Part shown: positions 33,110 through 40,978 of the stretch, piece by piece
How the letters are laid out: the number at the start of each line of letters is the position of its first letter
Numbering within the stretch: position 1 is the first letter of the stretch
From: Microbacterium sp. K24
GTDB lineage: Bacteria > Actinomycetota > Actinomycetes > Actinomycetales > Microbacteriaceae
DNA length: 64,000 nt
Direction: 5' to 3'
Assembly (NCBI RefSeq): GCF_004794465.1
Contig: NZ_SSDJ01000067.1
Location: 1-64,000 of the forward strand
Notes under the pieces: model-generated
The model's database searches: none
What the model saw: the letters and a program-made list of their open reading frames with translations, nothing else
What the model was told of the DNA's origin: nothing
Translations under genes and position numbers: made by a program

Positions 33110-34086
33110 CCCTCGACCCCGTCGCCTACCAGCCGTACACCGACCCCGACGACTTCATCCGCGAGGTGACCGACCTCATCTGGGTCGACCGGTCGATCAG
33201 CTTCATCCGCGAGAACTACGAACCCGACTCGATCGTGCACGGCGGCTTCGGCACCGCGACCACCCGCGATGAGGTGCTCGAAGGCACGCTGATGCGCATC
33301 GCGGAGGCGCCCGACCGGGTGAGTCAGACCGAGGACATCGTCTGGGAGGCGCGAGGCCACGACGCGTTCCTCAGCTCGCACCTCGTGGTCGTGGGCGACC
33401 TGCTGTCGCCGCGGGTGAGCCGCACCATCGCGAACTGCCTGTACCGCCGCGGCCGCATGGTGGAGGAGTGGGTCGTGCGCGACACCCTCGCCGAGGCGCT
33501 GCAGGACGGGCTCGACCCCGACGAGGTGGCGCGCGACTACGCCTTCCGCGGGTACGTGGCCACCTGGGCGGATGCCGCGCCCGCCGACCCGATCTCCGCC
33601 GGCGACTCCGGCGCCCGCCCCGACGAGCACCGCGCCGACGTGGAGGCGGTGCTCGAGATGATCCGCACGGTGTGGAATGACCGCGACCTGCATGCGGTCG
33701 AGACGTTCTTCCATCGCGACCTCACCCTGCTCACCGTGGGGAACCGGCACATCATCCGGCCGGAGGGATACCGCCGTGCGCTGCTCTCGCTGCTGGAGTC
33801 GTTTCCGGCCGGGCGCTTCGAGGTGCGCGACGTGCAGGCGCATCACGACGTCCGCTACGCCGGCACGCGCGTCGCCGTGACGTGGAAGTTCGTCGGCGAC
33901 TACACGGGCGTGCCGAACTACGGGCCGCTCACCGGCAAGCCGGTCGACCTGCTCGGCATCTCCCAGTTCACGCTGCATGAGGGCCGCATCGTCAAGGAGG
34001 TGCGGCTCTGGGACGACATCGCCCTGCGCACGCAGATCGCGAGCATGCGCGGTGACGAGCCGGTCGGGCCGTCGAACATCTACTGA
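33106..34086 (+). CDS. Tandem SnoaL-like (NTF2-fold) protein
   Basis: The 326-residue protein appears to be two NTF2-like domains in tandem: about 15-150 (IREVTDLIWVDRSISFIREN through EWVVRDTLAEAL) and about 180-315 (VLEMIRTVWNDRDLHAVETF through VKEVRLWDDIALRTQI). The second half resembles SnoaL/ester-cyclase-type enzymes with the conserved W...H and D residues. It is coupled to the kinase by a GTGA overlap and has AGGAG at 33094. A role as isomerase, cyclase or hydratase in the same catabolic pathway is a guess from position. Confidence 0.85.
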   Translation: MTLDPVAYQPYTDPDDFIREVTDLIWVDRSISFIRENYEPDSIVHGGFGTATTRDEVLEGTLMRIAEAPDRVSQTEDIVWEARGHDAFLSSHLVVVGDLLSPRVSRTIANCLYRRGRMVEEWVVRDTLAEALQDGLDPDEVARDYAFRGYVATWADAAPADPISAGDSGARPDEHRADVEAVLEMIRTVWNDRDLHAVETFFHRDLTLLTVGNRHIIRPEGYRRALLSLLESFPAGRFEVRDVQAHHDVRYAGTRVAVTWKFVGDYTGVPNYGPLTGKPVDLLGISQFTLHEGRIVKEVRLWDDIALRTQIASMRGDEPVGPSNIY

Positions 34087-34234
34087 TCGGCGCGTCTCAG
34101 GCGCCAAGGTCACGTTTGGCCTGTCAGTCCGGACGATCACCCCACAGACCGGTATATCGGTGATAGAACTGGGCCAGGCGCGGACCTGTTGACCGCTGTT
34201 GATGACGAAGCCCCTCCCTAATGGAAGGCTCGTC

Positions 34235-35383
34235 ATGTCCCCAGCTCATGCGCGCGCAGCGCTGACGGCCGTCGCCGTCGCGGCAGTGCTCTCCCTGTCC
34301 CTCGTTCCCACGGTCGCCGTCGCAGACACGACGATCGACGGCCCGATCGATCTCCGCACCGCGGCACCGTTCTCGGTTCTCGCCTCGTCGACGGTCACCA
34401 ACACCGGACCATCGGTGATCAACGGCGACCTCGGGCTCAGCCCGCAGACGTCGATCACCGGGTTCCCTCCCGGGATCGTGAACGGCACCATCCACCCGAC
34501 CGATGAGGTCGCCGCCATCGCGCAGAGGGATCTCACGACGGCCTACAACGTCGCGGCCGGGCTCACCCCCATCCAGTCCGGTCTGGGAGACCTGACCGGC
34601 GCCTCGCTGACGCCCGGCGTCTATTCCGGGGGCACGCTCTCGGTCACCGGGGAGCTGACCCTCGCCGGCACCGCCGAATCGGTCTGGATCTTCCAGGCAG
34701 CGTCCACACTGACCATCGGGAGCGGCGCGATCGTCACCGTGACCGGTGGTGCCAGCGCCTGCAACGTCTTCTGGCAGGTCGGCACCTCCGCGACGATCGG
34801 CACCGGTGCCGAGTTCGTCGGCACCGTGATGGCCGACATCTCGGTCACCGCGGAGACGGCGGCGACGATCACCGGTCGCCTCCTCGCGCGCACCGGTGCC
34901 GTGACGCTCGACACCAATCTCCTGACCGCACCGACGGGATGCACCACCACCCCCGGAACCGTGCGTACGAGCCCCACCATCACCTCGGCCGCGCCACCGT
35001 CGGGTCAGGTCGGCACGGACTACTCGCACACGATCAGCTCCACCGGTACCCCGCCGGCCTCGTACACCGTCACGAGCGGCGTGCTGCCCTCGGGTCTGAC
35101 CATCGACTCCGCGACCGGGGTCATCTCCGGTCGGCCCACGGGCGCCGGCACGTACCCGTTCACGGTCAGCGCTGCCAACGGGACACTCCCCGACTCGACC
35201 GCGTCGTATGTGATCACGATCGCTCCAGCAGCCTCGGGTGCCGGCGGTTCGGGCGGGGGAGAGCTGGCGGAGAGCGGCGTCGAGTTCGGTGCTGCACCGT
35301 GGCTGGCAGGCGTCGCCATCCTGCTCGGCGGTGCGCTCCTATTGATGCGCACTCGGCGTGATCGGTCGGCCGTCGCGGGCTGA
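34235..35383 (+). CDS. DUF3494 ice-binding-like surface protein with Ig domain
   Basis: The 382-residue exported protein has a signal peptide (RAALTAVAVAAVLSLSLVPT, then VAVAD). An ice-binding-like DUF3494 beta-helix domain spans about 35-230 (FSVLASSTVTNTGPSVINGD; GDLTGASLTPGVYSGGTLSV; VFWQVGTSATIGTGAEFVGT), and a putative Ig domain about 245-335. The C-terminus is GGGELAESG, a hydrophobic helix and RTRRDRSAVAG. LAESG resembles, but does not match, LAxTG. DUF3494 proteins bind ice in some bacteria; many mesophilic members probably serve as adhesins. ATG 34235 follows GGAAGG; an ATG lies 33 bases earlier. Confidence 0.88.
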   Translation: MSPAHARAALTAVAVAAVLSLSLVPTVAVADTTIDGPIDLRTAAPFSVLASSTVTNTGPSVINGDLGLSPQTSITGFPPGIVNGTIHPTDEVAAIAQRDLTTAYNVAAGLTPIQSGLGDLTGASLTPGVYSGGTLSVTGELTLAGTAESVWIFQAASTLTIGSGAIVTVTGGASACNVFWQVGTSATIGTGAEFVGTVMADISVTAETAATITGRLLARTGAVTLDTNLLTAPTGCTTTPGTVRTSPTITSAAPPSGQVGTDYSHTISSTGTPPASYTVTSGVLPSGLTIDSATGVISGRPTGAGTYPFTVSAANGTLPDSTASYVITIAPAASGAGGSGGGELAESGVEFGAAPWLAGVAILLGGALLLMRTRRDRSAVAG

Positions 35384-35458
35384 TCCCGCACCGCTCCGCC
35401 CGGTCGCGCTGTCGTCAACCCCCTCTTGCTGCGCGAACGGCGGGCGTACGGTGGCCCG

Positions 35459-35614
35459 ATGACCAGCGATCAGAAGGACCGGAACGACAGCCCGGATGCT
35501 GTCGACCCCGCCGAAGCACCGGCCGGGGGAACTCCCGACGACGTCCAGAAGCTTCTCGATGAGGAGACGACGGACGAGAACGGGAAGCCCCTCGAGAACC
35601 CGTCGGGAGGCTGA
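35459..35614 (+). CDS. Tiny acidic protein 1
   Basis: The 51-residue, strongly hydrophilic protein (MTSDQKDRNDSPDAVDPAEA, ending GKPLENPSGG) is rich in Asp, Glu and Pro and probably disordered. No ribosome site is obvious; the GTACGG stretch upstream might support a short-leader transcript. It is followed 5 bases later by a second acidic mini-protein. Function unknown. Confidence 0.55.
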   Translation: MTSDQKDRNDSPDAVDPAEAPAGGTPDDVQKLLDEETTDENGKPLENPSGG

Positions 35615-35619
35615 GCATC

Positions 35620-35766
35620 ATGAACGCGAACGACTCTGCACGGCACAACGGCGAGGCTGCATCCGACGAATCCGCCTCGAGCGGCGGGGCGGAATCCCCG
35701 GAAGAGGGCGCCGCCGCTGAAGAGGCCGCGGAGGACGCCGTCGTCGACGGTGAGACGCAGGACTGA
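35620..35766 (+). CDS. Tiny acidic protein 2
   Basis: A 48-residue protein composed largely of Glu, Asp, Ala, Ser and Gly (MNANDSARHNGEASDESASS, ending VVDGETQD). GGGAGG lies about 9 bases upstream of the ATG, inside the end of the preceding mini-gene, suggesting a two-gene transcript. Probably disordered; function unknown. Confidence 0.55.
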   Translation: MNANDSARHNGEAASDESASSGGAESPEEGAAAEEAAEDAVVDGETQD

Positions 35767-35772
35767 GCGCCG

Positions 35773-36360
35773 TCAGACGCGTAACGCAGGCAACAGCACG
35801 AAGTCGACGAGCTCTTCGACCGCCGCGGCCTCGAGCGAGCGCTGACGCAGCACGACGCTCCCGAAGGCTGCGGTGGGCACGATCCCCGCGATGAGGGCGA
35901 CGGGCACGTCGGCCGGAACCGTGCCGCGCTCGATCCACCGTTCGATCACGGCGATCAGCGCGGCCACCGGGGGCTCGCCGATGGTGCGGTACGCGACATC
36001 CTGAAGCTCCTGGTCGCGCCCGATCTCGCTCAGCAGGCTCGCGAGCACGCGTCCTGAACGCTCGTCCGACCGGGCGAAGTGCATCGCCGCCGCGACCAGG
36101 TCGCCGCGCAGCGTTCCGGTGTCCGGGGCCTCGGTCGTGATGTGCAGCGCCCGCACGGCCGCGACGACGAGATCGACCTTCGAGTCCCACCGTCGATAGA
36201 TGGCCGACTTGCCGCATTGCGCCCGCTGGGCGACGCCGGCGATCGTCGTCCCCGCGTATCCGCTCTCGACCAGCAGGTCCTGCGTGGCGACGAGGATGCC
36301 GCGCTCCACCTCGGGATCGCGCGGGCGACCCGATGCCCTCGACTCCTCGCCACCGTCCAT
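35773..36360 (-). CDS. TetR-family regulator
   Basis: The 195-residue regulator has an N-terminal helix-turn-helix: RGILVATQDLLVESGYAGTT, then IAGVAQRAQCGKSAIYRRWD (about residues 18-58). A C-terminal all-helical ligand domain with ERWIERGTVPADV resembles TetR_C members that control efflux or membrane genes. It is divergent from the DUF6069-like membrane gene at 36467. The shared promoter region holds two direct repeats, the likely operators. Confidence 0.92.
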   Translation of the reverse strand: MDGGEESRASGRPRDPEVERGILVATQDLLVESGYAGTTIAGVAQRAQCGKSAIYRRWDSKVDLVVAAVRALHITTEAPDTGTLRGDLVAAAMHFARSDERSGRVLASLLSEIGRDQELQDVAYRTIGEPPVAALIAVIERWIERGTVPADVPVALIAGIVPTAAFGSVVLRQRSLEAAAVEELVDFVLLPALRV

Positions 36361-36380
36361 GAGCACCCATTGTACATTCC

Positions 36381-36429
36381 GGGACTGGCTGGTACCGTAA
36401 CGCAATAACGGGACTGATGGGAACCGTAA
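36381..36429. promoter_or_regulatory. Two direct repeats, candidate TetR operators
   Basis: GGGACTGGCTGGTACCGTAA (36381-36400) and GGGACTGATGGGAACCGTAA (36410-36429) agree at 16 of 20 positions and are spaced 29 bases apart, close to three helical turns. They occupy the divergent gap between the TetR gene and its neighbour. Confidence 0.7.
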
Positions 36430-36466
36430 TACCCCTCGGTCCATCCATCCGACCAGGGAGTACATC

Positions 36467-36922
36467 ATGACCGCCACACCCACCGCCGAACGCGTCGCAT
36501 CCCGTCCACGGCTGCGCGCCGCCGGCATCCTCATCGCCGCCGTGATCGTCGCCGTCGCGGTGAACGCGGCCGTGGCCGCCGTCGCGATCGCTGCGGGCGC
36601 GCCGTCGACCTACGGACCGCTCACCTTGCCTGCCTATGCGCTCTTCACGACTCTGGGTGTCGCCGCCGGGTGGGCGGGATGGGTGCTCGTGCACCGCCGC
36701 GCCCGCGACCCGCGCCGCACCCTCTCGCTGCTCGTACCGGTGCTGACGGTGCTGTCGTTCGTGCCGGACGTGCTGCTGCTCGTCTTCCGGTTCATCCCCG
36801 GCACGACCACGCCCGCCGTGATCGCCCTGATGCTGATGCACCTCGTCGTCGTCGCCGTGGCCGTGCCGTCCTACGCACTCGCGATGCGCGCTACCCGTGA
36901 GACGTCGGCGCCCACCGTCTGA
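36467..36922 (+). CDS. Four-helix membrane protein (DUF6069-like)
   Basis: The 151-residue protein has four transmembrane helices: about 18-42 (AAGILIAAVIVAVAVNAAVA), 53-73, 85-107 and 115-140. After helix 1 comes the short loop GAPSTYGPLT. Similar proteins are common in actinobacteria beside TetR regulators; no function is established. It is probably repressed by the divergent TetR protein through the direct repeats at 36381-36429. The start is preceded by CAGGGAG about 9 bases upstream. Confidence 0.8.
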   Translation: MTATPTAERVASRPRLRAAGILIAAVIVAVAVNAAVAAVAIAAGAPSTYGPLTLPAYALFTTLGVAAGWAGWVLVHRRARDPRRTLSLLVPVLTVLSFVPDVLLLVFRFIPGTTTPAVIALMLMHLVVVAVAVPSYALAMRATRETSAPTV

Positions 36923-37001
36923 GCCGCCGCACATCCCTGAGATGTACGTTGGAGGCCCTGTGTGCGCTCGTGCACAGGGCTTCGAGGAAGGGGAACCGGA
37001 C

Positions 37002-37595
37002 ATGCGGATATTGGTGATCGGCGCGACAGGCAGCATCGGCGGGGTCATCGCGACCACTCTCGAGAGCCGCGGCCACGAGGTCATCCGAGCCTCGCGAAAC
37101 TCTGAACCCTCCGTCGACGTGACCGACCCGGCATCCGTCCGCGCACTCTTCGCCGGGCTCGACGATCTCGACGCCGTGGTGGTCGCGGTCGGTTCCGTCG
37201 GCTTCAAGCCCCTGACGGAACTCACCCGCGAAGACTATCTCGCCGCGTTCATGAAGAAGACGCTCGCGCAGATCGACGTGCTCACCGAAGCCCTCTCGCA
37301 TGTGCGCGACGGCGGATCGATCACGCTCACGAGCGGCGTGCTGGCCCGCGAACCGATCGCGACCGGCGCCGCCGCGGCCATGGCGAACGGCGCCCTCGAG
37401 TCGTTCGTGCCCACCGCGGCCGCCGAGGCGCCGCGCGGCATCCGCATCAACGCGGTCTCGCCCGACGTCCTCGCGAACTCGCCCGGGTATCACTCGGCCT
37501 TCCCCGGGCACCGCCCGGTGACCGACGACGAGGTGGGCACCGCCTACGTGCGCGCTGTCGAGGGCATCATCACCGGCCGGGTCCTCGCCGTCTGA
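37002..37595 (+). CDS. Short-chain dehydrogenase/reductase, compact type
   Basis: The 197-residue Rossmann protein has the NAD(P)-binding motif ILVIGATGSIGGVIA at the N-terminus and the strand-4 region DAVVVAVGSVGFK. An active-site Ser lies in SITLTSGVLAREP (about residue 108), and RGIRINAVSPDVL follows. The classical Tyr-x-x-x-Lys pair is not found; the expected position reads ATGAAAAMANGALES. This compact subfamily occurs widely and its catalysis is unclear. The ATG at 37002 is set by AGGAAGGGG upstream. Confidence 0.87.
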   Translation: MRILVIGATGSIGGVIATTLESRGHEVIRASRNSEPSVDVTDPASVRALFAGLDDLDAVVVAVGSVGFKPLTELTREDYLAAFMKKTLAQIDVLTEALSHVRDGGSITLTSGVLAREPIATGAAAAMANGALESFVPTAAAEAPRGIRINAVSPDVLANSPGYHSAFPGHRPVTDDEVGTAYVRAVEGIITGRVLAV

Positions 37596-37624
37596 GTCAG
37601 CCGTGCCGGGGCTAGGCTCTCGGC

Positions 37625-38414
37625 ATGCGCGACCCCCGACATTTCGAGGCGCTGGCCGACGAATACGCGGCGGCCCGGCCGCCATACCCGTCGGCGCTGT
37701 GGGACGCCGTCCGCGAACTCGGCGTCCTGCGGCCGGGGCGCCGCGCCCTCGACCTCGGCGCCGGTACCGGTCAGGCGACCGGTCCGCTCCTGGCGGCGGG
37801 GCTCGAGGTGACTGCGGTCGAACCAGGCCCCCGTCTCGCTGAGCAGCTCCGGATGCGGCATCCCGAGGCGACCGTGGTCGTCGACCGCGCCGAAGACGTC
37901 GAACTTCCGCCAGCATCGTTCGATCTGGCGGTGGTCGCCACCGCCATCCACTGGATGGACCTCGGGATCCTCCTCCCGAAGCTGCGCCAGGCGCTCGCCG
38001 CAGACGGTTACCTCCTCGTCTGGCGCACGGTGTTCGGAGATGCCGACGCTCCGGTGACGGCGTTCCGCGAGAAGGTGGGGGAGATCGTGCGCGATCGGCG
38101 TGCCCCGGACCGGACGGATGCCGATCCCGAGGATCCCGCCGCGACCGCGGCAGCGCTGACAGCACCCCGGTCTCTTCACCATCGACGATGTCACGACTTT
38201 CCGGTGGGACATCGAGCTCGACGCGGATCAGGTGCGCCGGCTGTTCGCCACCTTCAGCGACTGGACGCCGGAAGAGGTCGACCGTGCCGCGTCGGCCGCG
38301 CGCGACCTGGGTGGTCGCGTGGTCGAGCATTACTCGTCGTGGCTCCTCGTGCTCCGGCCGACGGATGCCGCGATCCTCCGTCCCGGAGCTGAGGGCGCAG
38401 CTACGAGGACGTGA
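37625..38414 (+). pseudogene. SAM-dependent methyltransferase broken by a one-base frameshift
   Basis: The first ~180 residues read as a class I methyltransferase (FEALADEYAAARPPYP; ALDLGAGTGQATGPLLAAGL; AIHWMDLGILLPKL). After the CCCC run at 38165-38168 the frame turns to Arg-rich nonsense up to a stop ending at 38392. Dropping one C joins frame 1 to a downstream frame reading PGLFTIDDVTTFRWDIELDA, RRLFATFSDWTPEEVDRAAS and a stop at 38412-38414. This gives ~262 residues, the normal family length. Either a recent inactivation or a sequencing error explains it. The restored end overlaps the convergent RES gene by 14 bases. Confidence 0.88.
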
Positions 38415-39048
38415 AGCCGAGCTCTTGCACTGCACGATCAACGATCATGTCCGCCGACGGATCGATGAGCAGTGCATGGAACGCCGGGCGGGCAGGAAAC
38501 GCAGGGATACGTTCGGTGCGCGCGAACAGGGTCACCATCGGTTGATGGTTGATCGACGATCGATGTGACAGCCCGTCGATGTCGGCCCCGAACTGCTGGT
38601 CGATCGCACGGGCCCACTCGCAGGTACGCTCCTTGGCGTCCATCTGCATGGATGCCGCACCGCCATTGATCACCGGCCAGTTCGATGTGAGGTCGAGCAA
38701 CACGAGCGGTCGAGTGGGGGTCCATGACACGATCGCGTTGCCCTGGAACGCGCGTTGAATGTTCCGCGTCTCCTGGTACACCTCGCCCAGCGCCGTATGG
38801 GGCAGCGTTGCCGCGTAAAGGACGCCGGAATCGGCGTGGATGCCCGGGGGGAGCGGATGCGGGTCGAAGCGCATGTTGTCCACCGGGCCAAAATGCCGCA
38901 GCTCGTCCCAGGTCTGCGGATAACCACCCTGCGTCCTGTAGACGCGCCACAGAGGAGCCTGGAACTCGACGATGTGCCTGGCTTGATCGAGCTTCAGGAC
39001 CGCTGGCGGTGAGGGAACTTTTCGGACTTTCGGTGGGTTCGCTGTCAT
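38401..39048 (-). CDS. RES-domain protein, candidate NAD+-degrading toxin
   Basis: The 215-residue protein has the RES-domain layout: LWRVYRTQGGYPQTWDELRH with the first Arg, RFDPHP, GVLYAATLPHTALGEVYQET with the conserved Glu, VLLDLTSNWPV, CEWARAIDQQF and IDGLSHRSSINHQPMVTLFA with the conserved Ser. RES toxins (MbcT, ParT) phosphorolyse or ADP-ribosylate using NAD+. The start at 39048 overlaps the stop of the upstream antitoxin-like gene (ATGA), giving tight coupling. It ends within the broken methyltransferase gene on the other strand. Confidence 0.85.
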   Translation of the reverse strand: MTANPPKVRKVPSPPAVLKLDQARHIVEFQAPLWRVYRTQGGYPQTWDELRHFGPVDNMRFDPHPLPPGIHADSGVLYAATLPHTALGEVYQETRNIQRAFQGNAIVSWTPTRPLVLLDLTSNWPVINGGAASMQMDAKERTCEWARAIDQQFGADIDGLSHRSSINHQPMVTLFARTERIPAFPARPAFHALLIDPSADMIVDRAVQELGFTSS

Positions 39049-39827
39049 CGCTGCTTGATGCCCTCGAGGATCTCGAGGATCGCTTTCGGGTCTCCGCCGA
39101 CGGCCAGCCACTCGGGCGGGGTGAGCCGCTCACCGTCATCAGAGGTGAGGGCCTCCTGCGGCGTCTTCATGAAGCCGTCGACCGATGGTGGCTGCCATCC
39201 GTCAGGAAACGCCTCGACGACCTCCGTCAGATGCGGGAGCACCTTGGTGCCGCCGTCCGTGAACTGCCACCGCGGGTACAGGCGCGCACGACCGACCAGG
39301 AACGCGAAGAGATTGTTCTTCGCCTGACGGTGTCGCACTCGCGAGCTGGTGATGCCGAGGTTCATCCCTACCTGCTCCGCGCTGAGAGCGTCCACAAAAG
39401 AGGTCATGCGCGTCTGGCGCTCTTGCGCCGCGAGCACCCCGGTCTTGACCCGCTTCTCGGTGACCTCGAACTGCTCGGCGGTGAAGGCACCGGACTCGAG
39501 CAGATACGTGGCCTCAGCGTCTGTGAGACCGGAGCCCACGGGCTGACGGAGCTTCAGGAGGTCAGCCGTCTCACGGATGATCGCGGTGACCCACGCCGTT
39601 GCCTCGCCGGCCACCTGTGCGGTCGAGACGAGGTACTCGACACTGCGGCGGAGGTCGTCTTCACCAGCCGCGTGAACCTGGTTGTCGCCGCGCAAAGCGG
39701 CACCGACGTCGTGCCCTGCGGTGGCGCTACGGCCGGGGGCCTTGAGCTGGCCTGCGGCCGAGCGCTCGATAGTGCGCCCGGTGACGTTCGAAGACCGGCT
39801 TGTGCCGGATCGTGCAGTCCTGGCCAT
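39045..39827 (-). CDS. Putative Xre/MbcA-like antitoxin partner of the RES protein
   Basis: The 260-residue protein has a basic, Ser/Arg-rich N-terminal tail (about 1-45), a helical segment and a helix-turn-helix-like stretch (FVDALSAEQVGMNLGITSSR, then VRHRQAKNNLF, about 143-173). The C-terminus, RLTPPEWLAVGGDPKAILEI, recalls the DUF2384/MbcA-ParS toxin-binding motif (WL..G..P..vl). It is longer than usual RES antitoxins (~120-180). The ATG follows a strong TAGGAGGAGC, and a TAAGAT hexamer upstream may be the -10. The gene order antitoxin-toxin with an ATGA junction fits the system type. Confidence 0.75.
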   Translation of the reverse strand: MARTARSGTSRSSNVTGRTIERSAAGQLKAPGRSATAGHDVGAALRGDNQVHAAGEDDLRRSVEYLVSTAQVAGEATAWVTAIIRETADLLKLRQPVGSGLTDAEATYLLESGAFTAEQFEVTEKRVKTGVLAAQERQTRMTSFVDALSAEQVGMNLGITSSRVRHRQAKNNLFAFLVGRARLYPRWQFTDGGTKVLPHLTEVVEAFPDGWQPPSVDGFMKTPQEALTSDDGERLTPPEWLAVGGDPKAILEILEGIKQR

Positions 39828-39880
39828 GAAGCTCCTCCTAGCGCAATCTCCTCACGCGCACTCTTCATCTTACATTGGAT

Positions 39881-40435
39881 TCAGCGCGCGCAGGCGGTGG
39901 ATCCTTCGCCATCTCGGTCCCGAAGCTGAGGACGCACGTCGTGGAGGGATGCCGCGCCGATGCAGGGCACGGCGACCAGATCGCCTTCCCGCAGATCGGC
40001 GGGGAGCAGCGCGATGGGGTGCGGCCATGACGCGTCGCCGACGTCGCCGGGGATGAGCTCGATATGCGCGCTCCTGCTGCACGACGCGCGTCCGATGAGC
40101 CGGCACTCGCCCCACAGGGCGGTGACGCCGTCGAACGTGCAGTCGGTCAACGCGATCCGCTTGTCCTCCTGGGTGTCCACACGCAGCGTGATCCGGAAGA
40201 CCAGGACCGTGACGTCGGTGCCGCCGGCGAGGCCGCGTTCACGGGGCCGCCCCGGACGAGGAAGATCTCCCGTGAGCACGGCCGGGGTGCCGCTGACCTC
40301 GGCGAGCCTGATCAGAGAGACGCCGGCGACGATCACGTCGTCGACGGTGGGCTGCGTGTGGACGGGCCACGCGTCGACGGCGAGGGGGGAGGGGATGCTC
40401 AATCGCATCGTGGGCAGGATGTCCGTGAGGGTCAT
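39881..40435 (-). CDS. Hypothetical protein
   Basis: The 184-residue, mainly beta-rich soluble protein begins MTLTDILPTMRLSIPSPLAV and ends DRDGEGSTACAR. Two Cys-containing strands (LTDCTFDGVTALWGECRLIG and DLVAVPCIGAASLH) and no signal or membrane segment are visible. AGGAC lies ~7 bases upstream of the ATG. It is on the same strand as, and upstream of, the RES toxin-antitoxin pair but separated from it by a promoter-like gap. Not recognised. Confidence 0.6.
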   Translation of the reverse strand: MTLTDILPTMRLSIPSPLAVDAWPVHTQPTVDDVIVAGVSLIRLAEVSGTPAVLTGDLPRPGRPRERGLAGGTDVTVLVFRITLRVDTQEDKRIALTDCTFDGVTALWGECRLIGRASCSRSAHIELIPGDVGDASWPHPIALLPADLREGDLVAVPCIGAASLHDVRPQLRDRDGEGSTACAR

Positions 40436-40567
40436 GTCTCTGTCCTATGCCCGCTCCGGCGAACACGGAACGCCTCCACACGGAACCCATGCGGCCTTCC
40501 TCCGAGCGTCCGCCCGGTCGACCCCGAGTAGGCTCGGCTTCGTGATCACTTCGCCGCAGACCCCGTC

Positions 40568-40978
40568 GTGGAGCTGACCGTGGAGATCATCGATGCTGTC
40601 GGAGTGGTGGGCGAGATCATCGCCTGGGTCGGTCTCATCGTCGGCCTCCCGCTGCTGGGCATCGGCCTGCTGACCCGGAGCGTGCAAGGTCCCTACAGCC
40701 GCACCCCAGTGGCCATCCTCGACGACCTGGAAGACCGGCCGATGGCGCTGTGGTCGGCGGGCGGACGCACCTGCTCGCGATCACTGACGTCGTCGGAGGC
40801 GCGTCATGTCGCAGAGCTCCCCGAGCCGTTCGGCTACGTCTCGGACCGCGACCCCGAGCGGATGCGCGTCGAAGCGCGATCGCCCGTCGAGCGCGCCTGT
40901 CTGACGATCTCGTTCGTCATGCTCGGCGCTGCGGTGCTCGGCTTCGTCGCGTCGTTCCTCCCCGTCTTCTGGGGCTAG
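40568..40978 (+). CDS. Two-helix membrane protein of unknown function
   Basis: The 136-residue protein has an N-terminal helix ([20 protein letters not shown]), a soluble middle of ~65 residues and a C-terminal helix ([20 protein letters not shown]). The GTG at 40568 gives [12 protein letters not shown]; no clear ribosome site distinguishes it from later starts. It converges with treZ with a 4-base overlap. Function unknown. Confidence 0.65.
   Translation: MELTVEIIDAVGVVGEIIAWVGLIVGLPLLGIGLLTRSVQGPYSRTPVAILDDLEDRPMALWSAGGRTCSRSLTSSEARHVAELPEPFGYVSDRDPERMRVEARSPVERACLTISFVMLGAAVLGFVASFLPVFWG

Noticed and set aside
34199-34234. Earlier TTG/ATG starts for the ice-binding-like protein
   Set aside because: They would put ~11 polar residues before the signal peptide and lack a ribosome site, whereas ATG 34235 follows GGAAGG.
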